Source: Gammaproteobacteria bacterium UBA2810 (lineage in GTDB: Bacteria; Pseudomonadota; Gammaproteobacteria; Enterobacterales; Succinivibrionaceae). Taken from it: 6,218 nt of DNA. Numbering within the stretch: the stretch's first letter is position 1; each line of letters starts with the position of its first letter. Shown here piece after piece: positions 1 to 6,131 of the stretch. Below the pieces are notes generated by a model. It had not been told where the DNA came from and made no database searches. It saw only the letters and a list, made by a program, of their open reading frames with translations. The stretch lies in assembly GCA_002351705.1 (NCBI GenBank), contig DEHC01000075.1:9665-15882 (forward strand), given 5' to 3'. The position numbers and the translations under genes were made by a program.

Positions 1-860
1 TTGATTTCCGGGATGTTTTTCACCGCATCAGCGAGACCGTTTCTGCTGCTGTCAGTCATACGCTCAAGGACTTCTCGTGGGGTGAGATACCTGCCGTTTT
101 CTTCAGGGCAGTCCGCATTGAATTTCGTCCCGTCGGAGAGCCCGGTGTCAAGCCTGCTGAAGAGGGCTGCCATGCTGTCAGGGCTCCCGAGAACCTGGTG
201 CACGAGCCCTGCAGCCTTATCATCAATTCCATCTTCAGTCCCTCTGGGGTAGAAGTTTTCCCTCCATACCTCCCTTGAGGCCTCAGTGAGGAGCTCTGCG
301 GTATCCTCATTGACCTGCAGCCCGAAGAGCTCACCTGACTCGAAGGCGTTGGCCCTCAGCATCCTGCTGCAGAACCCGTGAATGGTGAAGACTGAGGCCT
401 GATCAATATCGCTGGCTGCTGCGGTGAGGATTTTCAGGATCCTTCCGGCATTTTCCTCACTGCCTATTTTTTTGATGAACTGTGTCTCGAAATTGCCGGG
501 GTCATCGTAGATTTCCGAGATTTCGCCTTCGCTGAAGCGCCTGGTCATCCTGACTACGCTCACGCGTGAGATGAGTGAGTCGATTCTTTTCCTGATGTCC
601 CTTTTGAGGTCCGCGGTTCCCTTTTCGGTAAAGGTGACGACAAGGATCCTCCTCAGATCGAGCGGCGCGCCGCCTGCACTGCCATCATCTGAAAACGTTA
701 TGCTTTCGGTAATGAGCCTCGCGAAGAGGGCTGTCATGCTGTAGGTCTTTCCTGTCCCTGCGCTTGCCCGGATGAAGCCGTTTTTCCTCAGATCTATCTC
801 GTAGGGTGAGCTGATGTTCACGAAAGAGCTCTCTTTCATTGTCTCTGCCTTTTCTGTCAT
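1..860 (-). CDS. recB: RecBCD enzyme subunit RecB, N-terminal part (runs off left edge)
   Basis: RecB is the 3'-5' SF1 (UvrD-like) helicase and nuclease subunit of exodeoxyribonuclease V. It unwinds and degrades DNA from double-strand ends and, after Chi, helps load RecA. The frame is open from the ATG at 858-860 to base 1, giving 286 complete codons; E. coli RecB has about 1180, so only the N-terminal quarter is present. Visible are the Walker A motif ASAGTGKT (residues 32-39, catalytic K38), the motif Ia block ILVVTFTEKGTADLK (72-86), and SVFTIHGFCSRML (156-168) followed by NAFESGELF (171-179), which closely match E. coli RecB. Motif II and the nuclease domain lie outside the window. The start overlaps the recC stop as ATGA, with GGAG ten bases and AAGAG two bases upstream, so translation is probably coupled to recC. 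Arginine is mainly AGG. The identification is secure. Confidence 0.97.
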   Translation of the reverse strand, partial: MTEKAETMKESSFVNISSPYEIDLRKNGFIRASAGTGKTYSMTALFARLITESITFSDDGSAGGAPLDLRRILVVTFTEKGTADLKRDIRKRIDSLISRVSVVRMTRRFSEGEISEIYDDPGNFETQFIKKIGSEENAGRILKILTAAASDIDQASVFTIHGFCSRMLRANAFESGELFGLQVNEDTAELLTEASREVWRENFYPRGTEDGIDDKAAGLVHQVLGSPDSMAALFSRLDTGLSDGTKFNADCPEENGRYLTPREVLERMTDSSRNGLADAVKNIPEI

Positions 861-3800
861 TTCTCTTCTGCTCCGTCTGAGGATGCCTTCTTTTTCCTGG
901 CAGGAGCCTTTTTCCCATTGGACGATGCCTTCGTCGAGGTTTTTCCCGACGGTTTCCCCCGCGATTTGGCCGTGCTTTCTATGGATACCTTTTCGCCTTC
1001 TGTCATGGCGTGGAAAATTATGCTTGTCCGGATGATTTCATTTTTGTCGTCTTCATGGAGAGTGCGGTTCCGGAAGGCATTTGCAAACACAGGGTTCTGG
1101 TCATCTGCCGCGGCAGTGGCGAAGCCCTTGAGGAACTTTATCTTCACATCGATCAGATCTTCGATCTTCTCTGCGGCCTTTTCCCCGGCATTTTCGAAGC
1201 TTTCGGAGAGGAACTTCTGCGTGTCCTTTCTGCCTGATGCGCCATCGCGGTATGAAAGCATCATGCCGAGCAGCTCGGTCATGCTCTTGAACGGTCCTTC
1301 CTTTTTGCTTATGAATTTTCCCTTGTTGTTGAGGAGTATGTCGCCTGAGAATGAGTCAGATCCGCTGAAGCCCCCCGAATGCTTCCCTTCGAAGATATCA
1401 GGGCCGTCAGGCTGACTGTCCTTACGGAAAGTCGGCTCGAAGAAGCGGACCGGCCTCGACTGTCCTTTGACGAAGAGCTCCAGGAGTTCTCCGAGCAGGT
1501 TCTTGCTTATGGATGAATCCCCATCGTAGCTTTCTAGCCTGTCGAGCCTTATTGCCCCCTTGTCCTTTGTCCCTGCGTAGGCAATGACGCTGCCTGACTT
1601 GTTGCAGAGCACCCTGTCTATAAGGGAGATGGTGAAAAGATGCCTTTTAAGCCTCGCCGGCTTTGATACGGGATTGATCATGAAGAACACGTCGCTCTGG
1701 CCGGATGCATCGCTGTAGTGCTCCGGCATCTCTCCCGATATCCGGTACCTTTTTCCCTCATAGGCAAAGCTTCCCGACAGAGGAGCGGACGGGACAGGCC
1801 TGAGCCCGGCTGTATTATCCCTGACTGCCCTAAGTATGCCGCTCTCCTGAATGCTGCGGACGAGCTCTCCGGTCTCGCTGTGCCCGAAGCTGCCCTCGGC
1901 GCTCTGCCCCCTGAGCGCAAAGAGCCTCAGGGCTTTCTGCGTTTCGGACCCGGGGTCTTCGGTGCCGAGGCCGGACTCAAGATCCTTAAGCCCTGCCTTT
2001 ACCAGCTCCCCGGCGAGCTCCTGCCTTTCGATATAGTCGTCATCAATCGAGAACTTCTCGCTGTCCGGCAGCTGCCTCTCGTATATGTCGAAGACGATGC
2101 CGTGCTTTTTGTAGAAAAACTCCACAGGCTTCTTCACGAAGCTGAGGAGATCGCCAATATCAACGTCAACAACCTCGGCGATCTCATCCTCCTCTGCCTG
2201 AGGCAGAGCGGGCTCTGATGCCGGCGCGGGGCACCACTCGTTCCTGTATGAGCGGATTATGCCGTTCCCGCCTCCGGTGAAGTTTTCCTTCTGGTAGGCG
2301 AACCTCGGCTCGATGACGGAGAGCTCATCACGGACATTTGCCATATTCTGCCCGACGGCGTCCACCATCTCCTTGATGCCTTTGTCCCTTGCCTTCCGGA
2401 GCTCTTTGTCCGTTCCTGTACCGCTTTGAGCGCTTTCCGCGATTTCCCGGGAATTTTCCCTGACTTTTTCCCTGAGCCTGCTGAGCTCACCTTCCATCTT
2501 CTCCGACATGAAGGTCCTGCCGCAGTAGTCGATAAGCTCCGATACAAGTACCGAGGGCTCAAGCTCCTGGTTGCTGTGCATGTCCCTTCCCACATAGGAG
2601 ATGGTGAGCGACTCCCTTGCTGAGAAGATCGCCTCGAGGAACATGTAGCGGTCCTCATCGCGCCGGTCGCGGTCGCCGCGCATCCGGTGCCTTGCCATGA
2701 GATCAAAGCCTGAGGACTCCGAGCGTCTCGGGTAGACATCCTGGCTGAACCCGACAAGGAAGATGTGTTTGAAGGGAATGGAGCGCATGGGGATCATCGT
2801 GCAGAAGCAGACCTTCCCGGTGATGAAGGCCGAGCCGGAGGGCTCCCTCCCGAGACGATCGGTGAGGAAGGTGCGGAGAACCTCAAGCGGGATCAGCGGA
2901 TCGCCCGGCGCCTTTCCGCTCAGGTCAAAGGCAGCGCCTGAGTATTTCGCCATGTCCCCGACGGCCTCGGTGAGGAGCATGAAGTCCTCCTCGTAATCCC
3001 TGGTGCTGAAAAGGCTACGGACCATGCTGCCTATGAAGGACTGCCAGCCGGCCGCTGTTCTCTTAGTCCTGAGATCGCTTACAGCCTGCGAGAGCGTCCT
3101 CACGAATTCCCTGAACATTGCGGCGGCCCTTATGCCGTTTCCCTCGATGCTGCTGTACGGAAGAACCTCGCCGCCGGCTTCTGCATACGGCTCCTCATCA
3201 GGCATTACGGCGCCGAGCATCATGCGCTCAAGGCCGTAGGAGAAGCTGTTGAATCTGCTGAAGCTGCGCGACGGGTCAAGCCCGGTATCCGCCCTTATAC
3301 CAGACTCCTCAGCCCAGGCGGTTATGACGCGGCAGTCCTCCTCGGAAAGCCCGAACCTGTTCCTCACCGGCTCGGAGCTGAGGATCCCGCTTACCGCCGG
3401 GAGGGAGAAGCTTCTCTCCGGAAGCTCCAGGATTTCAAGGAAGGTCTTGAGGAACGGGCTGCTCTGCACTGCGTTCCTGTCGCAGATGCTGAAGGGGATC
3501 TTCCTTGACAGCTGGTTCTCAGGAACCGAGCCGAACACCGAGCTGATGATCTCCGCGTATTCGCTTATGTCCGACACCATGACGACGATGTCCCTGGGCT
3601 TGAGCTCCGGATCCTTGTTGAAAAGATCGAGGATTTCGTCGTAGAGAACCTCAATCTCGCGCTCCTTTGAGCTGCAGACGGCGATGCGGAAGCCCGCAGG
3701 CGGCGCTCCTGCACCGTCTTTCCTGTAGTTCGAGAGCTTTGAGGGACGGAGCGGCACGTCCATCGGATCATTGTCGGTGACTGTAAGGAGCGGCTCTGTC

Positions 3801-5338
3801 AGCGTGTGGATATCGTACTTGACTGCATCAAGGAAGGAGAAGTTCTCCGGGGAGAAATCGCTTCGGGCGGCACTCAGCGTGGTGTCCCTGATGTCGTGGT
3901 CGAAGATGAGCGAGAGGAAGTCGCGCTCGACGCGCCCCATGGAGGAGAGCAGTGCGTTCATGCTCGAGACGTCCCTTCCTTCCCTTGCGGCCTCAGCGCT
4001 CCTTTCCGAGAGGATTTTTCCCTTGCCGAAAGCCCCGTCCGGTAGCTTCTCTCCCCTGACGAGGCTTGCAAGGTCAGCCTCTGAGAGGCTTGCCGCATTC
4101 TTCGAGTCAATGGTTATGCAGTCAGCGAGCCTGTCGAGGTCAATGAGCTTCCTTGCGGCCTCTCCCTCTGCTGTCTCCTCTGCCGTAAGGTCGCCCCAGT
4201 ACTCGCGGCAGGGGTTTAGGACCATGAGGTTGACCTCTGCGTAGTGCCCGAGCATGTCGAGCAGATCAATGAACATCGGCGGAAGCGAGTTTATGCCGAA
4301 GACCGTCACGCGGTAGGGTAAGGCAAGCGACTTCCGTTCCTCATCGTTCTCAAGGCTCTCCATGAACGCGAGAAGGCGCTCGGAGAGGAACACGCTGTTT
4401 CTGATCTTCTTCCTTAATCCGCTGATGCTGCCGTTATTTTCAGTGTCATCTTCCTGTATGCCATCCTCAATGCCATCCTCAATGCTCTTCAGTGTCTCGA
4501 GGTAGCGCAGGAGGAGAAGCGGTTCCCAGGAGAATCGCCGGAGGAAGCTGCGCCCGCTTTCCGAAAGGCTCCCTGCCGATACTTTTGCCTTCCACTCCTC
4601 AGGATCAAGCTTTTCCGCATCGCGCCCGTAGCCGGTGCCGAGCCAGAGGAGGGAAAGGAGCCTGAGAGGCACGTTCTCGGAGCTCAGGGGAGTGCTGTCA
4701 TCCTTCCCGGCGGAAGAGCCTTCAGAGACGTCTCCAAGCGCCTCGCTGAAGGCGTCATTCCCGAAATACAGGAGGGACTGGTCCGAGGGTGTCATGGCAG
4801 CCTCCCTCAGTGTTCTGAGCCAGCCCGGGCGGTAGACAGAATAGTCGTTGAAAAGGCCGGCTGCTGATTCTGCGAGGCCGAAGAGCCTCGCCTCGTCGAA
4901 TTGATTTTCCGGATCTGACCGATCTTTCCTCAGCACGTAATCCGCAGCAGGCTTCATGCAGACGGAGAACGGGTTCGGCTTTTCAGTGGTTCCCGGCTCG
5001 CAGAGCGTCCTGAGGAGCGAGTAGAGCGACCAGGTCATGTTGTCAGGCCTGGTGTACTCGTAGAGGCTGTCTATCCTTCCTCCCTGGTTCGTAAGCTCGT
5101 ACATGTACTTCCACGGGAGCGCGAATTTCATATTGCAGGCGACGCCGAGCTCTCCCGCAAGGTACTGCCTGAGGTAGTCCTCCATGCCGGGATTCTGAAC
5201 GAGGAAGATCTCCGGCTCGATTATTCCGGGCTGCGGATCGGCCTTGAGGATCTTCGCTGTAATGGCTGCGAGATCGTCAAGCCTGTCCGAGCTGAAATAG
5301 TTCATTTTCATTGTCTTGTTTTTACTGCTCTCGTTCAT
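857..5338 (-). CDS. recC: RecBCD enzyme subunit RecC (exonuclease V gamma chain), long form
   Basis: RecC is the non-catalytic scaffold of RecBCD: it splits the duplex and scans the 3' strand for Chi through inactivated helicase- and nuclease-like folds. Blocks matching E. coli RecC occur in order: the N-terminal Chi-channel region EPEIFLVQNPGMEDYL (41-56); the VYRPGWL block (168-174); FGINSLPP...NPCREYWGDL (347-384); the second helicase-like region from RIAVCSSKEREIEVL (551-565) through RDIVVMVSDISEY and PFSICDRNAVQSSP; FCTMIPMRSIPFKHIFLVGF (845-864); GFDLMARHRMRGDRDRRDEDRY (877-898, the strongest match); and the C-terminal nuclease-like entry LLSFVKKPVEFFYKKHGI (1064-1081). No Walker A is seen, as expected. 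At 1493 residues it is about 370 longer than E. coli RecC (1122). Extra length includes an acidic linker (285-302), a charged helix (944-1000) and a basic tail (1458-1484). The start follows GGAGAG with good spacing; M10 and M12 are weaker alternatives. The stop overlaps recB. Confidence 0.97.
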   Translation of the reverse strand: MNESSKNKTMKMNYFSSDRLDDLAAITAKILKADPQPGIIEPEIFLVQNPGMEDYLRQYLAGELGVACNMKFALPWKYMYELTNQGGRIDSLYEYTRPDNMTWSLYSLLRTLCEPGTTEKPNPFSVCMKPAADYVLRKDRSDPENQFDEARLFGLAESAAGLFNDYSVYRPGWLRTLREAAMTPSDQSLLYFGNDAFSEALGDVSEGSSAGKDDSTPLSSENVPLRLLSLLWLGTGYGRDAEKLDPEEWKAKVSAGSLSESGRSFLRRFSWEPLLLLRYLETLKSIEDGIEDGIQEDDTENNGSISGLRKKIRNSVFLSERLLAFMESLENDEERKSLALPYRVTVFGINSLPPMFIDLLDMLGHYAEVNLMVLNPCREYWGDLTAEETAEGEAARKLIDLDRLADCITIDSKNAASLSEADLASLVRGEKLPDGAFGKGKILSERSAEAAREGRDVSSMNALLSSMGRVERDFLSLIFDHDIRDTTLSAARSDFSPENFSFLDAVKYDIHTLTEPLLTVTDNDPMDVPLRPSKLSNYRKDGAGAPPAGFRIAVCSSKEREIEVLYDEILDLFNKDPELKPRDIVVMVSDISEYAEIISSVFGSVPENQLSRKIPFSICDRNAVQSSPFLKTFLEILELPERSFSLPAVSGILSSEPVRNRFGLSEEDCRVITAWAEESGIRADTGLDPSRSFSRFNSFSYGLERMMLGAVMPDEEPYAEAGGEVLPYSSIEGNGIRAAAMFREFVRTLSQAVSDLRTKRTAAGWQSFIGSMVRSLFSTRDYEEDFMLLTEAVGDMAKYSGAAFDLSGKAPGDPLIPLEVLRTFLTDRLGREPSGSAFITGKVCFCTMIPMRSIPFKHIFLVGFSQDVYPRRSESSGFDLMARHRMRGDRDRRDEDRYMFLEAIFSARESLTISYVGRDMHSNQELEPSVLVSELIDYCGRTFMSEKMEGELSRLREKVRENSREIAESAQSGTGTDKELRKARDKGIKEMVDAVGQNMANVRDELSVIEPRFAYQKENFTGGGNGIIRSYRNEWCPAPASEPALPQAEEDEIAEVVDVDIGDLLSFVKKPVEFFYKKHGIVFDIYERQLPDSEKFSIDDDYIERQELAGELVKAGLKDLESGLGTEDPGSETQKALRLFALRGQSAEGSFGHSETGELVRSIQESGILRAVRDNTAGLRPVPSAPLSGSFAYEGKRYRISGEMPEHYSDASGQSDVFFMINPVSKPARLKRHLFTISLIDRVLCNKSGSVIAYAGTKDKGAIRLDRLESYDGDSSISKNLLGELLELFVKGQSRPVRFFEPTFRKDSQPDGPDIFEGKHSGGFSGSDSFSGDILLNNKGKFISKKEGPFKSMTELLGMMLSYRDGASGRKDTQKFLSESFENAGEKAAEKIEDLIDVKIKFLKGFATAAADDQNPVFANAFRNRTLHEDDKNEIIRTSIIFHAMTEGEKVSIESTAKSRGKPSGKTSTKASSNGKKAPARKKKASSDGAEEK
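4460..4483 (-). repeat. In-frame 12-bp tandem duplication inside recC
   Basis: Two exact, adjacent copies of a 12-base unit (minus strand ATTGAGGATGGC) encode IEDG twice, RecC residues 286-293, in the acidic linker SIEDGIEDGIQEDDTENN. The unit is a multiple of three, so copy-number change by slippage would keep the frame. The linker sits between the leucine-rich segment ending LRYLETLK and the block leading to FGINSLPP, and has no obvious counterpart in E. coli RecC. Whether the copy number varies between strains cannot be seen here. Confidence 0.85.
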
Positions 5339-5553
5339 GTTCTCTCCACAGAGGCTCTCCTGCCAGGCTGCGCAGAGCCCCAGGGGCTCCCGTCCTTGCG
5401 CATCATCCGGAGGTGTTTCGCGGCATAGCGGTTTCTCACTATTCTACATCCGGGGCCGGGGTTTTCCTGGGAAAACCTGATTTCAGCTGACTTAAAAGAT
5501 CTGATCCTGAAAATTTCTCCGGAACGCTGCAGGATGCAGTGTACCTGCTTCAT
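5335..5553 (-). CDS. Possible small 72-codon frame overlapping the recC start (unrecognised)
   Basis: An ATG-initiated frame of 72 codons ends in a TGA that shares ATGA with the recC start codon, the same arrangement as between recC and recB. The product would be basic (many Arg, including RIRSFKS, RIVRNRY, HLRMMRK), with no signal peptide or membrane segment, and I do not recognise it. About 63% of its third positions are G or C and Arg is mostly AGG/AGA, which is compatible with coding but also with the local composition. Against it, there is no Shine-Dalgarno sequence before the ATG and the region carries several dyads. It may be a translated leader that couples recC expression, or simply an open leader with a chance overlap. 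I favour the latter slightly. Confidence 0.28.
   Translation of the reverse strand: MKQVHCILQRSGEIFRIRSFKSAEIRFSQENPGPGCRIVRNRYAAKHLRMMRKDGSPWGSAQPGRRASVERT
5342..5347 (-). promoter_or_regulatory. Ribosome binding site of recC
   Basis: GGAGAG reads on the minus strand immediately upstream of the recC ATG at 5336-5338, with the GGAG core five bases from the start codon. It favours this ATG over the in-frame ATG codons 10 and 12, which have no comparable purine-rich motif in front. The same stretch lies inside the 3' end of the upstream 72-codon frame, so ribosomes finishing that frame, if it is translated, would stop on top of this start. Confidence 0.75.
5375..5389. repeat. GC-rich perfect dyad in the recC leader
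   Basis: GAGCCCCAGGGGCTC is a perfect palindrome with 7-base arms around one central base. As RNA on the minus strand it would form a six-pair GC-rich stem with a three-base loop about 36 bases before the recC ATG. No run of T follows it on either strand, so it is not a standard intrinsic terminator. It could modulate recC translation or mRNA stability, or be incidental. Confidence 0.5.
5460..5477. repeat. Perfect 8-2-8 inverted repeat in the recC leader
   Basis: GGTTTTCC-TG-GGAAAACC has two perfect 8-base arms separated by two bases. The near-zero spacer makes it better as a protein-binding dyad than as an RNA hairpin, because a stem would lose its innermost pairs. It lies about 120 bases upstream of recC, next to a GC stretch (CCGGGGCCGG) and within the possible 72-codon frame. 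The shape is that of an operator for a dimeric regulator, but it does not match a consensus I know; it is not the CTGT-N8-ACAG LexA type. Confidence 0.55.
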
Positions 5554-5563
5554 GATTCAATTA

Positions 5564-5600
5564 CATGTCATTTTACGCTGATGCGGCCCGTTATGACATG
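5564..5600. promoter_or_regulatory. 8-bp inverted repeat flanking a candidate recC promoter
   Basis: CATGTCAT (5564-5571) and ATGACATG (5593-5600) are perfect inverted copies separated by 21 bases, about two helical turns. On the minus strand, a weak sigma70-like promoter falls on the same sites. Its -35 ATGTCA (5594-5599, four of six consensus bases) lies inside the right arm. An 18-base spacer leads to a -10 TAAAAT (5570-5575, five of six) that touches the left arm. This would start a transcript near 5563 with a leader of roughly 225 bases before recC. Binding at both arms would occlude the promoter. The repeat is seen directly; the promoter and the regulatory role are inference. Confidence 0.35.
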
Positions 5601-5629
5601 CGATCTCAAATTGACCACGGATATGCTCT

Positions 5630-5658
5630 TCCACATTCATCCCAGCGGCAACTAAAAT
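5630..5658 (+). promoter_or_regulatory. Weak sigma70-like promoter candidate, plus strand
   Basis: TCCACA (5630-5635, four of six -35 bases) and TAAAAT (5653-5658, five of six -10 bases) are separated by exactly 17 bases. It points toward the small plus-strand gene at 5802 and would give it a leader of about 135 bases. Matches of this quality arise by chance in a few hundred bases, so the main support is its position between divergent genes. Confidence 0.25.
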
Positions 5659-5717
5659 CAGCTGTAAGTGAAAGAGGGCAGAGAGGAGATACACGGAAAA
5701 GAAGCGGCGCGGACCTG

Positions 5718-5731
5718 CGGGCTGGAGCCCG
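5718..5731. repeat. Short dyad upstream of the plus-strand small gene
   Basis: CGGGCT-GG-AGCCCG is a perfect 6-2-6 inverted repeat. On the plus strand it is followed by GAAAAAA; on the minus strand no T-run follows the stem, so it does not look like an intrinsic terminator in either direction. It lies in the untranslated stretch between the divergent genes. That stretch (5601-5801) otherwise holds only purine-rich sequence, the hairpin at 5747-5767 and short frames without convincing starts. Confidence 0.35.
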
Positions 5732-5746
5732 GAAAAAAGACGATGA

Positions 5747-5767
5747 CCGGCAGTGAGTTTATGCCGG
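5747..5767. repeat. Hairpin just upstream of the plus-strand small gene
   Basis: CCGGCA (5747-5752) pairs perfectly with TGCCGG (5762-5767) around a nine-base loop. It ends about 20 bases before the AGAGGA ribosome binding site of the 5802 gene, so as RNA it could sit next to the initiation region. No T-run follows. Function is unknown. Confidence 0.35.
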
Positions 5768-5801
5768 TGTGCAAGAAAAGACAGAGCAGAGGATAAAAGA
5801 G

Positions 5802-6086
5802 ATGATGATGAGAAGAGATGGCAGCTGTGCAGGGACAAAGGCTGAGGAGAGGAAGGTTTTCGTGTACGGTCACGGGCTGCAGGCAGTCGGTGACGGAAAA
5901 AGGAAGGACCGCGGATTTTACGGCCGCGGAAAGTGCCCTTTGAGCGGAGAGCGCTGCCGCTTCTCCGGGAGTCTCGGCAGAAGGGAGTCCGGGGTGTGCT
6001 TCTTTGGAGAGTGCCTGACCATGGACATCAGCCTCGGCACAGTGATAAGGGCCCTTGCGCTTCCGGTATTTCTCTTCCTCATCTGA
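5802..6086 (+). CDS. Probable small protein of unknown function, divergent from recC
   Basis: From the ATG at 5802 the frame has 94 codons and ends at TGA 6084-6086. I do not recognise the product. AGAGGA (5788-5793) lies eight bases before the ATG, a good ribosome binding site; two further ATGs follow directly, and a GTG at 5769 is an alternative without a comparable site. Codon use resembles the recB/recC genes (AGG/AGA, AGC, CTC/CTG), and roughly 70% of third positions are G or C. The N-terminal part is charged. The middle is Gly/Arg-rich and has four cysteines: C-P-L-S-G-E-R-C, then V-C-F-F-G-E-C (spacings 6, 13 and 4, not a standard zinc ribbon). The C-terminus is hydrophobic (IRALALPVFLFLI), too short for a confident membrane call. 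An overlapping antisense frame is also open but has weaker coding character. A hairpin follows 45 bases downstream. Confidence 0.5.
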   Translation: MMMRRDGSCAGTKAEERKVFVYGHGLQAVGDGKRKDRGFYGRGKCPLSGERCRFSGSLGRRESGVCFFGECLTMDISLGTVIRALALPVFLFLI

Positions 6087-6131
6087 TCCGGTGCCAGGCA
6101 TCTGCTGAGACCGGGCTTCCTGATACGGGAA

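Noticed and set aside
918..1415. Long plus-strand frames antisense to recC, such as 918-1415, 1718-2218 and 3771-4244.
   Set aside because: They are opposite a secure, conserved recC reading frame, rich in Ser, Leu, Arg and Pro as expected for complement frames, and show no family resemblance.
2257..2757. A 166-codon minus-strand frame overlapping recC in another phase.
   Set aside because: It is the recC GDRDRRDEDRY to coiled-coil region read out of frame; the product is Ser/Arg/Thr-rich with no motif.
5441..5446. TAGAAT on the minus strand as a -10 box for recC.
   Set aside because: It matches five of six consensus bases, but no acceptable -35 lies 16 to 18 bases upstream and the spacing of the preceding TG is wrong for an extended -10.
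5565..5756. A 63-codon plus-strand frame starting at 5565.
   Set aside because: No ribosome binding site, no motif, and it begins within the left arm of the inverted repeat; more likely control DNA.
5557..5838. A 93-codon minus-strand frame with a hydrophobic N-terminus that resembles a signal peptide.
   Set aside because: Its start sits inside the plus-strand small gene, it covers both hairpins and the inverted repeat, and the composition (SSSSLLSSALS) is the complement of purine-rich plus-strand sequence.
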